64,000 nt of DNA from Phanerodontia chrysosporium (Eukaryota > Basidiomycota > Agaricomycetes > Polyporales > Phanerochaetaceae), in NCBI GenBank assembly GCA_001910725.1, contig MJGA01000037.1, forward strand, positions 62,001 to 126,000, in the 5' to 3' direction. This document shows positions 1 to 12,409 of the stretch, piece after piece. Position 1 is the first letter of the stretch. Each line of letters opens with the position of its first letter. A program made the translations under genes and the position numbers. Below the pieces are notes generated by a model, which made no database searches, was not told the DNA's origin, and saw only the letters and a program-made list of their open reading frames with translations.

Positions 1-2
1 TC

Positions 3-1403
3 AGCTCGTTCGGGACATTCCAGGCGTGGTATTCGGAGCATCAGCTCGCCGGCTATGCGCCCTCGACGATATCATGGATAGGCTCCATCCAGCTCTTTGT
101 CTTTTTCTTTTCGGTGGGTGTCCCTCCCACGAACGTCCTCCGTGCCCTGATACTAATGATGAACTGCAGGGCGGCTTCGTGGGACGCATCTATGATGCTT
201 ATGGCCCGCGGATGCTGATGATTCCTGGGACCTTTGTGCTGGTCATCAGCACGATGATCACGAGCATCTGCCAAACGTACTACCAGTACATCCTCTCGCA
301 GGGGATTCTGTTTGGCCTCGGCGTTGGCATGCTGTAAGTCTCCTCATGGCTGTCGAAAGAGCTTGGCTGACGCCGCCGCGCTAGGTTCTACCCCTCACTC
401 TCGGCGATATCAACTCATTTCAAGAAGTACCGCGCCACCGCGCTAGGGCTCGCGGTCTCAGGCTCGGGCGTAGGCAAGTACTGTCATCCACCACCTCACG
501 CGCTCGTCTGACCGTATACGCTCGCAGGCGGTGTCGTGTACCCCATCATGCTTCAGCGACTGTTCGCTTCCTGCGGCTTCGGCTGGGGCGTCCGCATCGC
601 GGGCTTCATCTGCCTGCTGTTGTGCGGCATCGCGTGCTGCACCGTCACGAGCCGGCTCGAGCGGCGCCAGGAGTCCGCGCCGTGGTTCTCGTCCGCACCG
701 CTGCGCGACGGGACCTTCGTGCTCCTCGTCGTGGGCAGCGTCTTCGTCTCTCTTGGTGCGTCACATCCCGCCTCCTGGCCTCCCCCCGCCGGCTGACGCA
801 CAGCGCAGGCCTGTTCATCCCGAACTTCTACATCGTCTCGTACGCGACGGACCACGGCGTGCCCGCGGGGACGGCCTTCTACGTGCTCGCGGTGCTCAAC
901 GGCGCGGGGATCGCGGGGCGGCTCGCGCCCGCGTGCGTCTCGGACGCCCTCGGGCGGTTCAACGTGCTGTGCCCGGCCGCGGCGTGCGCAGGGCTCGTGA
1001 CGCTCGTCGGGTGGCCGCTCGCGGCGCACGGGCTCGGCGCGGCGATGGCGTTCGCGGCCGCGTTCGGGTTCTGCAGCGGCGCGTTCAACGCGCTCGTCGT
1101 GCCCTGCGTCGCGCAGGTCTCGGACATCGCCCAGATCGGCACGCGCGTCGGCATGCTGTACAGCGTCCTCGCCTTCCCGTGAGTCCCCCTTCGTGTTGCC
1201 CGCTTGTGTCTGGCTCGGGCGCTGACGGCGTGCTTGGATGTAGCTCTCTTGCGAGCGGACCCGCCGCGGGCGCCCTCCTCCGTGCTGCGCACGGCTCGTA
1301 CGTCGGCATGATCGTGTTCAGCGGCGCGACCATCCTCGTCGGCTCGGTATTCTATGTCTGGGCGCGCCTGCGCCTTGACTCGCGGCCTTTCGCCCGGGTA
1401 TAG
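3..1403 (+). CDS. MFS transporter, monocarboxylate-porter type (5' partial)
   Basis: Membrane carrier of the major facilitator superfamily, monocarboxylate-porter-like group of fungi; the substrate cannot be read from sequence. The gene enters from the left edge, so the N-terminus and first helices may be missing. Exons 3-113, 170-333, 385-473, 528-755, 809-1178 and 1244-1403 join in one frame to 373 residues ending in a TAG. Visible marks are the early loop FVGRIYDAYGPR (MFS loop 2-3 signature), hydrophobic helices such as VLLVVGSVFVSLGLFIPNFY, and GVGGVVYPIM, which is typical of this family. The third intron (474-527) must use a GC donor (G|GCAAGT) to keep GVGGVVYP in frame. The C-terminus is short after the last helix. 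The family is clear; the exact transport role is not. Confidence 0.85.
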
Positions 1404-1957
1404 GCTGCTTTGAACTCCCTTGGACACGTGATTTATTATTCGTCAATGTATAGCACCTTGTAGCATAGTCATTCATCCACTCACGACCCACGCATTTCAT
1501 CCACAGACACATTTTTATCGCTATGTACATACCCATCTATTTTTCTTGCTTTGCTATTTTCTGAAGGGTGGGCAGCCTCCCCAATCCCATCAGTCCTCCT
1601 GCCCATGGAGGCGTCCGCAGAGACCACAGCATCCGTTGCGGGTCTGATAGCAAGGCAACTTGTTTGCTCGTCAGCGGTGGGTCAGACAGTTGCTCTGCAA
1701 GACGTGGTCATGGTCCCCCGCCTAAATACGATGCACGTCCAGACTGTTCACCGAGCTGCTGCGCGAGTCAACGCGCGGAATCATTGGATAATTGATATTG
1801 ACACAACGAGCGGGGGTTCCAAATGACATTACGACGAACGAGCCTGAATGACGAGAATATAATCTGTAGTACCAAAGGCAGGGGCGAGATATGGACTAAA
1901 CAGGAGATAGAGTTATAGAGACCGTACAGAAGATGGATATATCAGTGACTTCTTAGG
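1404..1957. other. intergenic, convergent 3' ends
   Basis: No gene recognised. Base composition drops to AT-rich just after the transporter stop, as expected for a 3' region between two convergent genes. A 91-codon open frame at 1551-1826 has no recognisable content. Confidence 0.5.
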
Positions 1958-3041
1958 TTAGAAGGTCTCTTCCTCGTCGACAGCCGGCTCCGGCACCTCA
2001 AAGCCATCCTGGCCACGCCCATGAGCTTGGATCACGACTCGAACACGCCAGCACGCACCTCGGTCGAGTAGAGAATCTTCTGGATGTCTCGCAGGGTTGG
2101 GTCGTCCTTGCCCTCACTCTCGACGACCTCGAGCTGTTGCTGAACTAGGATCTCGATGTCGCGGAGCTGAAACAAGGATTGTGAGCGATCACGTGACATG
2201 GCAACGGCGTGAAGAGCCACAGCGCGGGCTCAACAAGAGACACCACACGCGGAGGAAGGGCAGCGCAGACGCACCTTGGCAAAGTAAAAGTCACGCTCCT
2301 TCTCGAGGCCCTCGAGGTGTGTCGACATCTCGGCGAGCTGCGCGCGGAGCTGCTGGACGGCCTCGTTGGGCTGCGCCGACGCGGCGCGGGGCCCGCCGAT
2401 CGGTGTGCGGCCGCCTGCGCGGGCACTGCTGGCGCCGAGGCCGGCGGTGCGCGTGGTGGGTGCGAGCGGGGCGATCGTCGCGGGCGGGTCGGTCGGCGCG
2501 CCCTTGCGGCGTGCGACGGGGTCGTAGCCCTGGCCGCCGTAGTTCGAGTCCCAGAAACGCTTCGCCCACTGCAGAAACTCGAGGTTGTCCCTGGGCACGC
2601 GGATGCGCGGGTCAGAGCGACGCGGAGGGAGGACGGTCAGCGATGGCGGACGTACTGCATCTTGCACTTGACGAGCTTCTCGACGGGGATCGGCTGTGTT
2701 TCCTCGGGGTCAGACTAGAAGCCCTGGATGCCAGGACAGGCGACGCACCTTGTCGATCTTGTGTGCGCGGAAGACGTTCTGGAGGATCTTGAAGTTTGCG
2801 ATGAACTCGTACTCGTGCTTGGCGTTCATCTTCACCCGTGTCATTGGGACATCACCTGGGAGTAGCTGCTCGTTAGCATATCGTCTACGTGCCGCTCAGA
2901 GCGAGATGGGAGGTATTGACCGAAAATCGAGTCCATGATCTGGCAGTAGGCACCCCCGGTTCCACACTGCTCGATTTTCGTGTAGTTGACCTGGAGGAGG
3001 TCGTTGAGCCACGCCAGAAGCTCCGTTCGTGATTCGCCCAT
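1958..3041 (-). CDS. EB1-family microtubule plus-end-binding protein
   Basis: Homologue of EB1/Bim1/Mal3, which tracks growing microtubule plus ends and recruits CAP-Gly and SxIP partners. The N-terminal calponin-homology domain begins [14 protein letters not shown] and continues [34 protein letters not shown] and [14 protein letters not shown] over several exons. A basic/Ser-Pro linker follows, then the EB1 dimerisation coiled coil ([20 protein letters not shown], with the family FYF-KLRDIE signature). The acidic tail ends DEEETF, a variant of the EEY/F motif read by CAP-Gly domains. The last intron joins YSTE to DGFEVPEP. The start is the ATG at 3039-3041, because MGES is the family start. 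It is divergently transcribed from the F-box gene at 3311, sharing about 270 bp. Confidence 0.95.
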
Positions 3042-3310
3042 GTCGTCTTGCTGGCCGCGAGGAGTGTGGAAGAGAGTGGTCGGAACGACGAGGGATCAGA
3101 GATGGTGGGCGGTGACAAGCGTTGGCTTCAGCTTGCCGCCCAGCGTTCCTCTTTCTTCGACCACCATCTTCTCGCCAAAACCACAGCCGCCCCTCGCGTC
3201 GGATAGTGCGCATCTCGTGAACTTGTGCTGAAAGTGAGGGACAGTCTGCGATCCAAGGTACGCGAGACTTGCTCCTCCGCGACGCCACTCCTCCAACTCC
3301 CGCAGTTGCC
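3042..3310. promoter_or_regulatory. shared divergent promoter region (EB1 / F-box)
   Basis: A 269 bp gap between two divergent start codons; both promoters must lie in or around it. No clear TATA box was seen. Inferred from gene layout only. Confidence 0.4.
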
Positions 3311-4448
3311 ATGCAGGAGAACGCCCTGCCTGTTGAGGTCCTCGACAGGATAATCCAGTTCTCTGCCCCGCAAGAGATCCTGGCCTTGAGCTGTACGTCC
3401 AGACGGCTTCAACCGCTCGCTGAAGCTAGGCTCTACGAAGTTATCATACTTCGCGACAATGCGATCGCCTTTCGGGCGTGTCAGGCTCTTGCGACGCGAG
3501 ACTTTGTCCGCTGCGCATACGTGAAACGCTTCTGGCTCTGGCAGGACCAACGGCTCTGCGAACGCGGACCAATGCCTGAACCCTTTTGGCGGCTCATCCA
3601 GACCGTGCTCACGAAGATGGCAAACCTAGACAGCCTGTACCTATATGACGACTCCTTGTCAAACACATGGATCTTCCAGGCCCAGCTGCCGTTCCAACTG
3701 AATGAGCTATACTTGAACTTTCGCTGGGACGACAAACTCGTCTCCTTTCTTGAACGGCAGGATCGTCTAAAGTTCCTGGCCATGACCACTGTCCCTTATG
3801 ACGAGGAGGTGCCGCATCGCGCACCACAGGCGGGCAGTCTGCCTGCACTTGAGACAGTCGAGGCCCCCATGCACGTCGCGTTCGACCTGCTCGCATGCAA
3901 CATCGCGCGCATGTCCTTCATGATCGACGACGACAACGCGCTGCTCTTCCCTAGCTTCCTGGACGCGATGGCGAGCACGAACAAGACGCTGCGCAGCCTG
4001 CACGTCATCGCCGTCCCCGAGTTCCTCGCGGCGGACACCCTGCAGGTCCTGGGGTCGTCGGTCCTGGGAACGACGCTGCGGCACGTCGGCGTGCTGTCGC
4101 TGCCCCTCCAAGACGTGCGTCCGCCTCGCCTCGCATGACGGCATCCGTGTTGACTTTTAGACTGACACACAGCGCCACCACTTCCACCGATCGCTGCTCG
4201 CCTTCTCGCGGCTCGAGGTGCTGCAGGTGGATGTCGCGCACTGGCAGAACGGCCCCATGATGCCGCACTCCAACCGCCTGCTGGCGACCGAGCTTCGGAC
4301 GTACTGTCCCAGCCTGACGCGGATCGTATTCTGGCAAGGCGCGAGCGAGGCCGTCTGGCGCTACGACGACGAGACCGGACAGTGGAAGGGCCAGCAGCTG
4401 CCCGGTCCACGCTACGTACAGCGTGAAACTCTCTGGCGTGAGTTCTGA
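3311..4448 (+). CDS. F-box protein with LRR-like C-terminal part
   Basis: Two exons, 3311-4114 and 4173-4448 (donor GAC|GTGCGT, acceptor ACACAG), encode 359 residues. Residues 5-45 form an F-box (LPVEVLDRIIQFSAPQEILA ... CTSRRLQPLAEARLYEVIIL), the Skp1-binding module of SCF ubiquitin ligases. The rest has leucine-rich, degenerate LRR-like spacing (LNELYLNF, LRSLHVIAVPEF, LRHVGVLSLPL, LEVLQVDVAHW) usual for the very large agaricomycete F-box families. The ATG at 3311 (MQENALPVEV) is chosen because it sits just before the F-box; an in-frame ATG exists at 3269. The target is unknown. Confidence 0.85.
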
Positions 4449-5149
4449 AGACACGGGATCTGATCGTAAGCCGTGTGGTAAGCGTCGGCTCTGGTCTTCC
4501 GCGCCCCGTGCATCGCTGATATGCAAGTATCGCAATAGGCCTCGGTTGCCTTTCCTGGCGGGGGCACAGGGATTAGAGTCCACTAGTGTCTTCGCCATAG
4601 ATCCGACAGGGACAAAGGGACAGGGAACGTGTAGATGAGTCACAGGAAATCGATCTTTGGTCTCGCTGTTGTATCGGTGATTATGGATGATCTCTCCCTG
4701 GGAAGGACATACACCGCCGGCGGCTGCGAGGTCTGTGTCGTGCTTTGGCCGGTAACATGTCCTTTGGCCCATTCGCTCAAGGTTTCTGTCTTTCCCTCCG
4801 TCTGCATCAGCCACGCCCCTCGGCCCTGCATCATGGACGCTCGCACCGTGACTCCTCGGGTCCGGCATCCGCCGCGTGTTCCCCAGCTCTATCTGTATCC
4901 GGGTACAGAGGCGTCCAAAGCTGCCGCTGCTCCCGGGGCACGCGGTGCGCGGACAGTGCCTCAACCCAGTCCCAGCGTACCTTTAATGACGGGGGCTTAT
5001 GAAAATGGCGCTGCCATGGCCCCTTCCGCACGGACAATCCGCTTTGTGCTTTAGCTCTCCCCACATCGTGTTCGCACACTTCATCTCCCGCCTTTGTCCC
5101 TCCCCCCTCCCCGCACGCCTATATTTCCCCCTGCCTGCGAGCCCAGAAG
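4449..5149. other. intergenic; upstream region of the small Ser-rich gene
   Basis: No gene recognised. A TATA-like CCTATATTTCC lies at about 5118-5128, very close to the ATG at 5150. A 139-codon open frame at 4635-5054 has no family character and is probably chance. Confidence 0.4.
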
Positions 5150-5720
5150 ATGCCGCACAGCACCATCTCCTCCCACTCCAGCTCCAAGTCCTCCGTCTAC
5201 TCAGACATGTCTGCCTCGTCCTCCACGTCGAGCACCCCTGCCGCGTCCATCGCCGCGCTGCCGAGCTTCACCCACTCGCTCTCCGCGTTCCCGACGATGA
5301 CCGCCGTCTCGAGCGACATGGTGCACTATGGCACGCTCGGGCGCGCCAAACAGGCAAGCGAGGCCAAGGTACGTCCTTTTGCGCCCGCACACCCGGCCCA
5401 GCCACTGACGACGCCACCCGGCCGTGCACAGCTGAACACCGCGCTGCAGGCGACGCGCCAGAAGCTGCCCGGGTCGCCACAGTCGCCCCTGGTACGTCAC
5501 GCCCGTTCTGCGTCCCCGCCGTGTCTGGACATGCGCGCTGACACCCCGCCCCTCGCAGACGTCGCCTCTGAGCTTCCCCCTCGAGCTTCCCGACGAGGAC
5601 CAGGCGCTCGTGATCCCCCGGCGCAAATCCAAGAGCTCATCTGTGCGTTGACCTGCTGTCGTCGCTCCACCCGGGGATTGGCTGACGCGCCGCCGGCTGC
5701 AGAGCAAGGGCGGACACTGA
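5150..5720 (+). CDS. small Ser/Thr-rich protein, unknown
   Basis: Four short exons (5150-5368, 5432-5491, 5559-5642, 5703-5720), each with good GTACGT/GTGCGT donors and CAG acceptors, all in phase 0, give 126 residues. The first 45 residues are almost only Ser, Thr, Ala and Pro. A more ordered middle follows (FPTMTAVSSDMVHYGTLGRA), then LNTALQATRQKLP and a tail with acidic LELPDEDQALVIP and basic RRKSKSSS. No signal peptide or membrane segment. The splice signals and the regular exon phase argue for a real gene; no function is recognised. Confidence 0.72.
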
Positions 5721-6247
5721 CCGTCCGAACATCCACCCATACACTTCAGCAACCCCTGGCGGCACATCGGAAGCACGATACCACGACAGCACTTAACATT
5801 ATTCCTCATTTTCCCATTCTGTATTCTTCATCCTCTATTTCCTTTGGGGCTAAGGCGGGTTAGAACAGCGTTTCACGAGCGTCCACGACCATCCAGCATT
5901 CAACATCCACTTCTGTACCACTAGCATTAATTCCTCATCTCACCATGTTCCATGCTTCGTCTACGGTGTATAATAACATGTCACACGGAGCAACGTCGGA
6001 CGGCCACGGCGCCACTCCTGGTATCGTAGTTATCTTTATACTGCTTAATGGACATCGGGTATACATCATCAACCGACTGTGCAGGAGGACAGAGTGCGAG
6101 AACGCGGAGCGGAGAACGGACACAGGAAGTAAAAGAGAGTCCTTAGATGCGAGTGTAAATACTGACCTGCGAGCAAAGCAGGAGACAAGAGGAAAACCCC
6201 GAGTAAGCCCACCGTCCAATCCGCACGCGAAGCGTGTAATGCCCGCT
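5721..6247. other. intergenic, convergent 3' ends
   Basis: AT-richer stretch between the stop of the Ser-rich gene and the stop of chitin synthase; no coding signal seen. Confidence 0.5.
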
Positions 6248-9200
6248 CTATTCGCCCGCGAATAAGCGTACAAGCATGTACGTCGTCGACCCGACAAAGC
6301 GGACGACTGCCAAGAGAGGTGTTGCGCGTCAGCGTCAGCGTCCAGTGCAAAAATAAGTACGCACAGGCGAGTCCGGCGACGGAGAAGAGGATGAAGGCCA
6401 TGTAGCCGTTGACGGTGTTGTGCGCGCCCTTGTCGGCGGCCTTGCCTGTCGCGGTGCTGCCTCGGCACAGCCGCAACGCTGCAGTGTCAGCACGGGAGCC
6501 CCTGCGGGCGATAGAGTTTCGCGAAGCACGCACACAATGATGGCCGCCAGCAGGGCCTAGGAAAGCGCGAGATTAGCACGCTCGCCCCAGCGTCGACAAT
6601 CACGAGGCACACTCACGTTCGACAGAGTCCAGGCGAGCAGAACCTAAATGCATAGCCTGCGGTTAGCCACCCATGGAAATCTGTCCCATGAGGCCTGAGA
6701 CACGCACGCTGGAAAAGCAGGCCCGGTGTGAGATTCCGCGAACGCGCGTGAGATTACGAGAGGACGACTCACTTGGTACGGAAGCTGCGGTAGTAGTCCT
6801 CCTGTTCGGTCTGTGGATCTGGCTTCGGTTCCGATTTCGGAGGTCTGGTCGACAGCACCGCGATGGCGTCTTCGTACGCAGCGTTGATATCTGTCTGCGC
6901 GGTGATGACCTCGACTTCGACTTCGTTCGCGTTCTTGCCGGCGCTCACGACGCCAAGATCCGTCTGCGGCTTGTTATCGCCCTTTGTACCCCACGAGACG
7001 TCGCTACACAAGCGGTTCAGATCGCTACACACACTGCCGCGTGCTCGACACCACTCACTGTACGTTGGAGAACTGCGGCAGGGACGTTAGTTACGAGAGC
7101 GTTGTCCCGACCACTAGGATCACGTACCGCGTAGACGTTGAGAACATTGATGTACGAAGGCGCCAGGAGCACGTATTGAATGAAGGAGGTGATCATGTGC
7201 CATGGCTCGAACTGTCGGGCGGGCACCGAAAGCTGAGCACTCGTGCCAGATGCGGGATGCGCGCGGAGAACTCACGAAGATGAGGGATGCGAGGATGTAC
7301 AGCCCCAGCGTGGCGAGCAGGGAGATAACGATGTTACGGAAGATGGCGTTTGTAAAGAGCGACGAGACAGTGAGCGGTCCGTCCGACTTCACGATGTTGT
7401 CCACGCCCTTGAACGCGAGGAAGAAGGCCGCGATCTGATGATGCCCCGAGCGGATCGGTGAGATTCGCGCCTCCGATAAGAGTTTCGTCCACTTACGGTC
7501 ATGTACACCGTGATCACGGCAAAGCCGACGAATGCCATCGTGTAGAACCACTTCGCCCCCTGCGGCCGGTTGCCCAAGGCGAGGAGGAAACACGTGACGA
7601 GGAGCCCGACATACATGTATTCGAGAATGATGTTCACGATGTGGATTCCCTTCCCGAGATGGAAGGACGGGTCTTCCATTGATTCGCTGAGAATGACGAA
7701 CGATATAAAGTAATTCCCCTAGGCAAGACATGGTCAGATGCAAGGCTGCCGCGCCGCTCGAACACTGGAGACGCACAAGAGCGAACCACGAGAAGATGAG
7801 GTTGAACAGCTGGTATAGCATTTCCACGTGAATCCAGAACTTCCGCAGCACGCTGTGGGACGACCGGTAGATGTAGTGGAAGTGGAAGGTACTATGAATG
7901 GCGGCGAAGAACGAGCCGTTCAACCAGCGCCGACGTTGTGAGATGAGCTCCGGCACCTGAAAGAACGTCAGTTTTGACTACCGAACGAGCGATCCCGAAA
8001 GTGGCTGCTAACCTGGTCAGGAACGTCGGTCACAGCGTACGCAGACTTTACATAGTGCAGGATCCATGATCCGCCTCGTTTGGACACGAGTTCCCAGCAC
8101 AGGATCTGAGAGAACGGTAAGCTTTAGGGGGTACCCGTGCGTAACTTAATCTCGGCTTACACGATCCTCTGCAAGATACATGTTCGCAGTGAAGATGTCA
8201 GCACCCGCGCCGTGCTGCAGAGAAGGCGCTCAGCGGATATACGACATCCAAGATATTTCCGGTGCGCACCATCTTCTCGCCAAGGAAATACTTCTGCAGC
8301 GGACCTTCCCCGGTGACATCGTTCTGCAGCGCAATATACCGGTACGCACTGAAGGCACCCGGAAGCACGGAGATGTATCCGAAAACGGACTCGAGGGGCT
8401 TGTCTAGGATATTCGACATCTTGTACTCAAAGTTCTGCGCTGCGACTGGTCACGGTGCCGGTCAGCACCTGCGGGGGCCGGGACGGCCGGGCGGAGCACG
8501 TACCGAGCGGGTTGATCAGGTTCTGCCCGTACTTGCCCTTCAGCGCGACGATCTCGCCGCAGGCGCCGCCGACATTGGAGTTGATGTCAAACGCCTTCCA
8601 CAGGTGGTAGATCGAGGTCGGGCCGGGCATCGTGCCTACGTCAAGCAGCACGCAGACGTTGGGCTCGAGAATCGGGCCGAACGCGTTGAAGAACCAGCGG
8701 TGCGAGTTGATCTTCTTCTGGTTCTTCTCCTTGAGGCAGAAGATGATTTGCACGGGCACGAAGCCCTTCTCCGCGCCTTCGATCTTCATGGAGGGCGACA
8801 CGGAGACTGCGCGCACGTCAGACGCAGATCATGTGGGGCGAAACGCACAGCACTCACTCTGTGTCGTGTACTCATAAATATGCGCTGTGACGGCTTTCCC
8901 ATTCACGTAGTTCTGGGCACGCGGGAGGCGGTCAGGGCTCGCGCGACACAGCAAGGCAAGTACGGCCGACGTACCTTCGCAACACCGTCCTGGTACGCTC
9001 CCATGGTAGCAATGACGCTCAGCGTCCGCGAGTTGATCTTCTGGCGACCGTCAGACACGATGCAGACGACGACCTTCTTCCAGCCGTCCTTGCCCCAGGT
9101 CTTGCTGCGGTCGCGCTTGCAGAGGTGCGCGACGTTCTTCATGACGCCGTGCATCGTCCGGCAGAAGAGCTCCTCGTCCTCGTTGTACATCGTCATCACG

Positions 9201-10019
9201 ATGAAGAGCTCCGTGCGGCGCGGCGGGTCGTAGTGCACCTGGCGCAGCGTGAAGCCGCTGTCCTTGAAGTCGTTCGGGTCGCACGTCGCGGCCGAGTAGC
9301 GCATGTGCGTGAACTCGCGGTCCGTCTTCTGCGCGCACATTTGCAGCAGCTTCGTCGGCACCGGCGAGTCGAGCACGAAGTTGCCGTGGAAGAGCTCGAC
9401 CTTCTTGATCGTCTTGTACCGCCGCGGGACGCGCTGCGGGATGCGGCCGTACCGGATGTTGCTCTCGGACTTGTCGTCTGGCGCGACGGGGTCGTATTCG
9501 CCGGGCACCGACACCGGCGGGTTGTCGCGGCGCAACAGGGGTATGTCACCCGTGTCTGTGTCGAAGTCGTCCTGCTGCTCTGGGGCGTCATAGGATCCGC
9601 CCGGAGCTAGTGTATACGACGAGGGCACAGGCGAGGGTTGTATGCCGGATTGCAGTGGTGGTGGGGATGCCGCATGCAGATGGCTTTGATACGGGTCGAG
9701 ATAGCCTGGCCCTGCCTGCGGATGCAGCGGAGGTGAATGGTACGCGTCCACCGGAGGCTGTCCAGGAGTGGCAAATGGATCTACGTGGAGGGGCTGGAAA
9801 GGTTGGTGTTCATGCTCGTAGAGATTTGGAGATGGTGAAGGATGAAGGTCGTAAGGGTTTGGGGTCGTCGATGGATGCTGGTCGTAAGGATGTGGACTCG
9901 TGTGCGGGTACTGGCCATAGCCGTCGTCGTGATACGTCTGTCTGTTGTCATACTGTTCAAAGGATTAGAGAGACACCAAGAGAAGGATATCGGGCACGTA
10001 CAGGAGGAAACTGCGACAT
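6248..10019 (-). CDS. chitin synthase (class I-III, division 1)
   Basis: Integral plasma-membrane enzyme polymerising UDP-GlcNAc into chitin for the cell wall. A tiny first exon (10002-10019, MSQFPP) leads into a Tyr/Pro/His-rich disordered N-terminus (residues ~7-150). The CHS1-type N domain follows ([19 protein letters not shown]), then the catalytic core: [43 protein letters not shown] [38 protein letters not shown] and the QRRRW motif at about 7925-7945. The C-terminal part has many membrane helices (e.g. [20 protein letters not shown]). The last intron (donor GTGCGTAC) joins FSVAGLA to [19 protein letters not shown] at the stop 6248-6250, the usual end for this class. Roughly a dozen exons, about 900 residues. 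Divergent from the GNAT gene. Confidence 0.95.
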
Positions 10020-10462
10020 CGTTGCTGAGGTCGTGCAAGGTGCAGCACGGGTATATGAGGTGCTTCGCGGAGGCTGTGAAGCGTAGTTTAATCTGCCTTG
10101 GATGTCGTGCCTGTCTTGCCCAGCCTCCTTGCTGCCGGGATGAGGGTCTCCTGGAGGATCGCTCTGCTAGAAAATACGGGCTGAGAGCACGCAGGAGAGA
10201 TAGGGTGCAAGGAGGTGGAAGCTGGTGCTAGAGAGCGGTGAGGGCTAGTCTCACCTCGAGGCTAGCCAAAATAGGCAACAATTGTGAGAGATTGATCCCA
10301 TTTTCTCCCCATTCTTGGCACGAAACACACCCTGATATGACGCAGTTTCACTGCTTTTCTTACGAAACATACCCTGTGGTCCACATCTCTTTGTGCCACC
10401 ACGACCATGGCTCCTGCAGGCAAGTACTATCCACGCTGCACAGCAGGCATCTTCCATCGCTG
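10020..10462. promoter_or_regulatory. divergent intergenic region (chitin synthase / GNAT)
   Basis: A 443 bp gap between two divergent starts. It is more AT-rich than the flanking genes; no specific element is recognised. Confidence 0.35.
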
Positions 10463-10963
10463 ATGGTTGCTGCGCATCTAGAGGTCAGGATCCAGCGAAT
10501 ATCCTCCGAGCACACCGTGCCTCTGAGGCATGCAGTGCTGTGGCCGGACAAACCTGAGTCTTATGTCCTCCTACCCGAGGACGCTACTGGCCACCACTTT
10601 GGCGCGTTTCTTGATGAGGGCGAGCCTGCCGTCGCGGTTATCTCGCTCTTCGTCGAGGCGCTACCCTCGTCTGCACCCGCCCACGACGCTGCGGCTGCGA
10701 TCAGCTCTACCGCGGGCAAGACACTCCGGGCGGCGCGATTCCGCAAGTTTGCGTGCCATCCTGCACATCAGGGCCGTGGCATTGGTACTGCGCTACTCGC
10801 CCAGGCATTCAAAGCTGCGCGGGACCTGGGGTGTGCCGTCATATGGTGCGACGCGAGGCTCGACACCGCACCTTGGTACGAGAAGCGGGGGATGCGCCGC
10901 TTTGGAGAGACGTTCTTCAAGGGCCCGATAGAATACGTCAAGATGAAGGCTGACTTGTCCTGA
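10463..10963 (+). CDS. GNAT-family N-acetyltransferase
   Basis: Single exon, 166 residues from the ATG at 10463 (MVAAHLEVRIQ). The acetyl-CoA binding motif A is clear: FRKFACHPAHQGRGIGTALL (Q/RxxGxG/A as QGRGIG), followed by the helix AFKAARDLGCAVIWCDAR and motif B WYEKRGMRRFGETF. GNAT enzymes move an acetyl group from acetyl-CoA to an amine; the substrate (amino acid, polyamine, peptide) cannot be told. An in-frame upstream ATG at 10337 would add 42 residues without GNAT character, so the later start is preferred. Confidence 0.85.
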   Translation: MVAAHLEVRIQRISSEHTVPLRHAVLWPDKPESYVLLPEDATGHHFGAFLDEGEPAVAVISLFVEALPSSAPAHDAAAAISSTAGKTLRAARFRKFACHPAHQGRGIGTALLAQAFKAARDLGCAVIWCDARLDTAPWYEKRGMRRFGETFFKGPIEYVKMKADLS

Positions 10964-11530
10964 TACCCGTACATAATAGGTTAGACTATGCAATGCGGCC
11001 TCTGATTGGCATGAGCATTCAATGCTACGCAACGACGCCACATAATCCATCGACACTGCAGGAACTGTAGCAGTGCTGGCGGAATCAAATAACAGGTGCG
11101 CCAGTCTATCGGAGTACTGCAGGCTATTGCACAGCCGTCAAAGCAAGAAGTCAGGTGGTGTAGTATCCTGCACTTCAGCCGTAGTCCCCTTCGAGCCAGC
11201 ACTTATCAAGGCTATCTGCCTATTATTCAAGTTGGTCGTAATGTAACCTGCACCCTTCATATTCTTTGATCGCTAGAACTCCCAAAGTCCAAGCGAATTA
11301 GGTTGGAGGCAGGCACAGCGCAGACGACACAGAGTTACATCCGAAGCCACTCCGAGATTGCCGTGTGCGTCTCTCTTCTCATTCTATCAACCCGAGACGA
11401 CTCCAACCCGCATTTGCTGAATTTTATGTAACCACTCTTTACTGCTTCAAAGTGCATCTTTGCGCCATCCTGCGATAGAATCGTTCGGCTCCTGGACGCA
11501 CTCAGCGGCTTTTCGGCTTGGCGTGGCACG
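10964..11530. other. intergenic
   Basis: AT-balanced sequence without long open frames on either strand; nothing recognised. Confidence 0.45.
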
Positions 11531-12409
11531 TTGACCAGAACGGCACGTAGTATTTCTGCTGAAGCACCTCCGTTTCGAGGTCCATTTCAAGTCTCCGCTC
11601 CTCAGCACGATCTCTCCCGAACATCTACCAGCTACACCGCCGGCACTGTCCGCAAGCTTATTCCTCGCCAGCGAGACGAACTCAACTACCGAAGCCCTAC
11701 CGAGGGCATGACCGTGCCGCCTCCGGTGCACCCCCAACCTCCGCGGCGTGCGGCCTCTTACCCTCCTCCGCGAAGAGCCAGACCGCGGACGCCCCCCCGG
11801 GAGAGCGCGATGCCGTATCAGACCCTGCGAGACCCTCCCGCCAGGGCCGCGCGCAGCGCGCAGGACCCTGCGGGGCGCGTGCCGCCGTGCACGATCGTCG
11901 ATGTGCCCTGCCAGGGGGCGAACAGCTCCTATCCGCGCGCTGCCGCCGCCTGCGCAAGCCCGGTGCACGGCGCGCGAATCGCGGCCTCGCCCGGCGCCCT
12001 GCGATGGGCGGTGCGGGTGCCTGGCGCGCCCCGCCGCACGTACGCCTACGCCAGCCCCGGGCGGGGCGAGCAGCGCACTCGCCTCGCACGGCGGCGGCGC
12101 CGCTTGCGAGGCTTGTGCGCCGTTGCCGTGCGCGGGGCGCGAGTGCGGTCCGCGCTGCGCAGGAGGGGCTTTGTGCGTCCGTCGAGGCGGGGATGCGAGA
12201 ACCTTCGCCGCTCGCGTTTCCCGCGGTGGAGGATCGGCTCGGGCGACGATCGAGGCCGCAGATCCAGGCGCGTCGCCCGGAACGGGTGCTGTGGAGCGGG
12301 ACGAGCGCGAGCTCGTCCCGGGCATTCCGTTTATTACTGCAGGGTCGGCTGGCGTTGTGGTAATGGTCGTGTGGATGACATCGGCTGGTGTCGTCCGGTC
12401 GTGAGACAC
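11531..12409. other. GC-rich stretch open on both strands, possible gene, strand undecided
   Basis: An open frame of 382 codons on the plus strand (11531-12679) and one of 320 codons on the minus strand (12409-11447) overlap in very GC-rich DNA. Both translate to Pro/Arg/Ala-rich low-complexity protein without a recognisable domain. The minus frame starts plausibly (MSHDRTTPADVIHTTITTTP); the plus frame has a plausible Pro-rich start (MTVPPPVHPQPPRRAAS). Low stop-codon frequency in GC-rich DNA alone could explain both. A real spliced gene is possible but not shown. Confidence 0.25.

Noticed and set aside
1551..1826. 91-codon plus frame after the transporter
   Set aside because: No domain, ordinary 3' flank composition.
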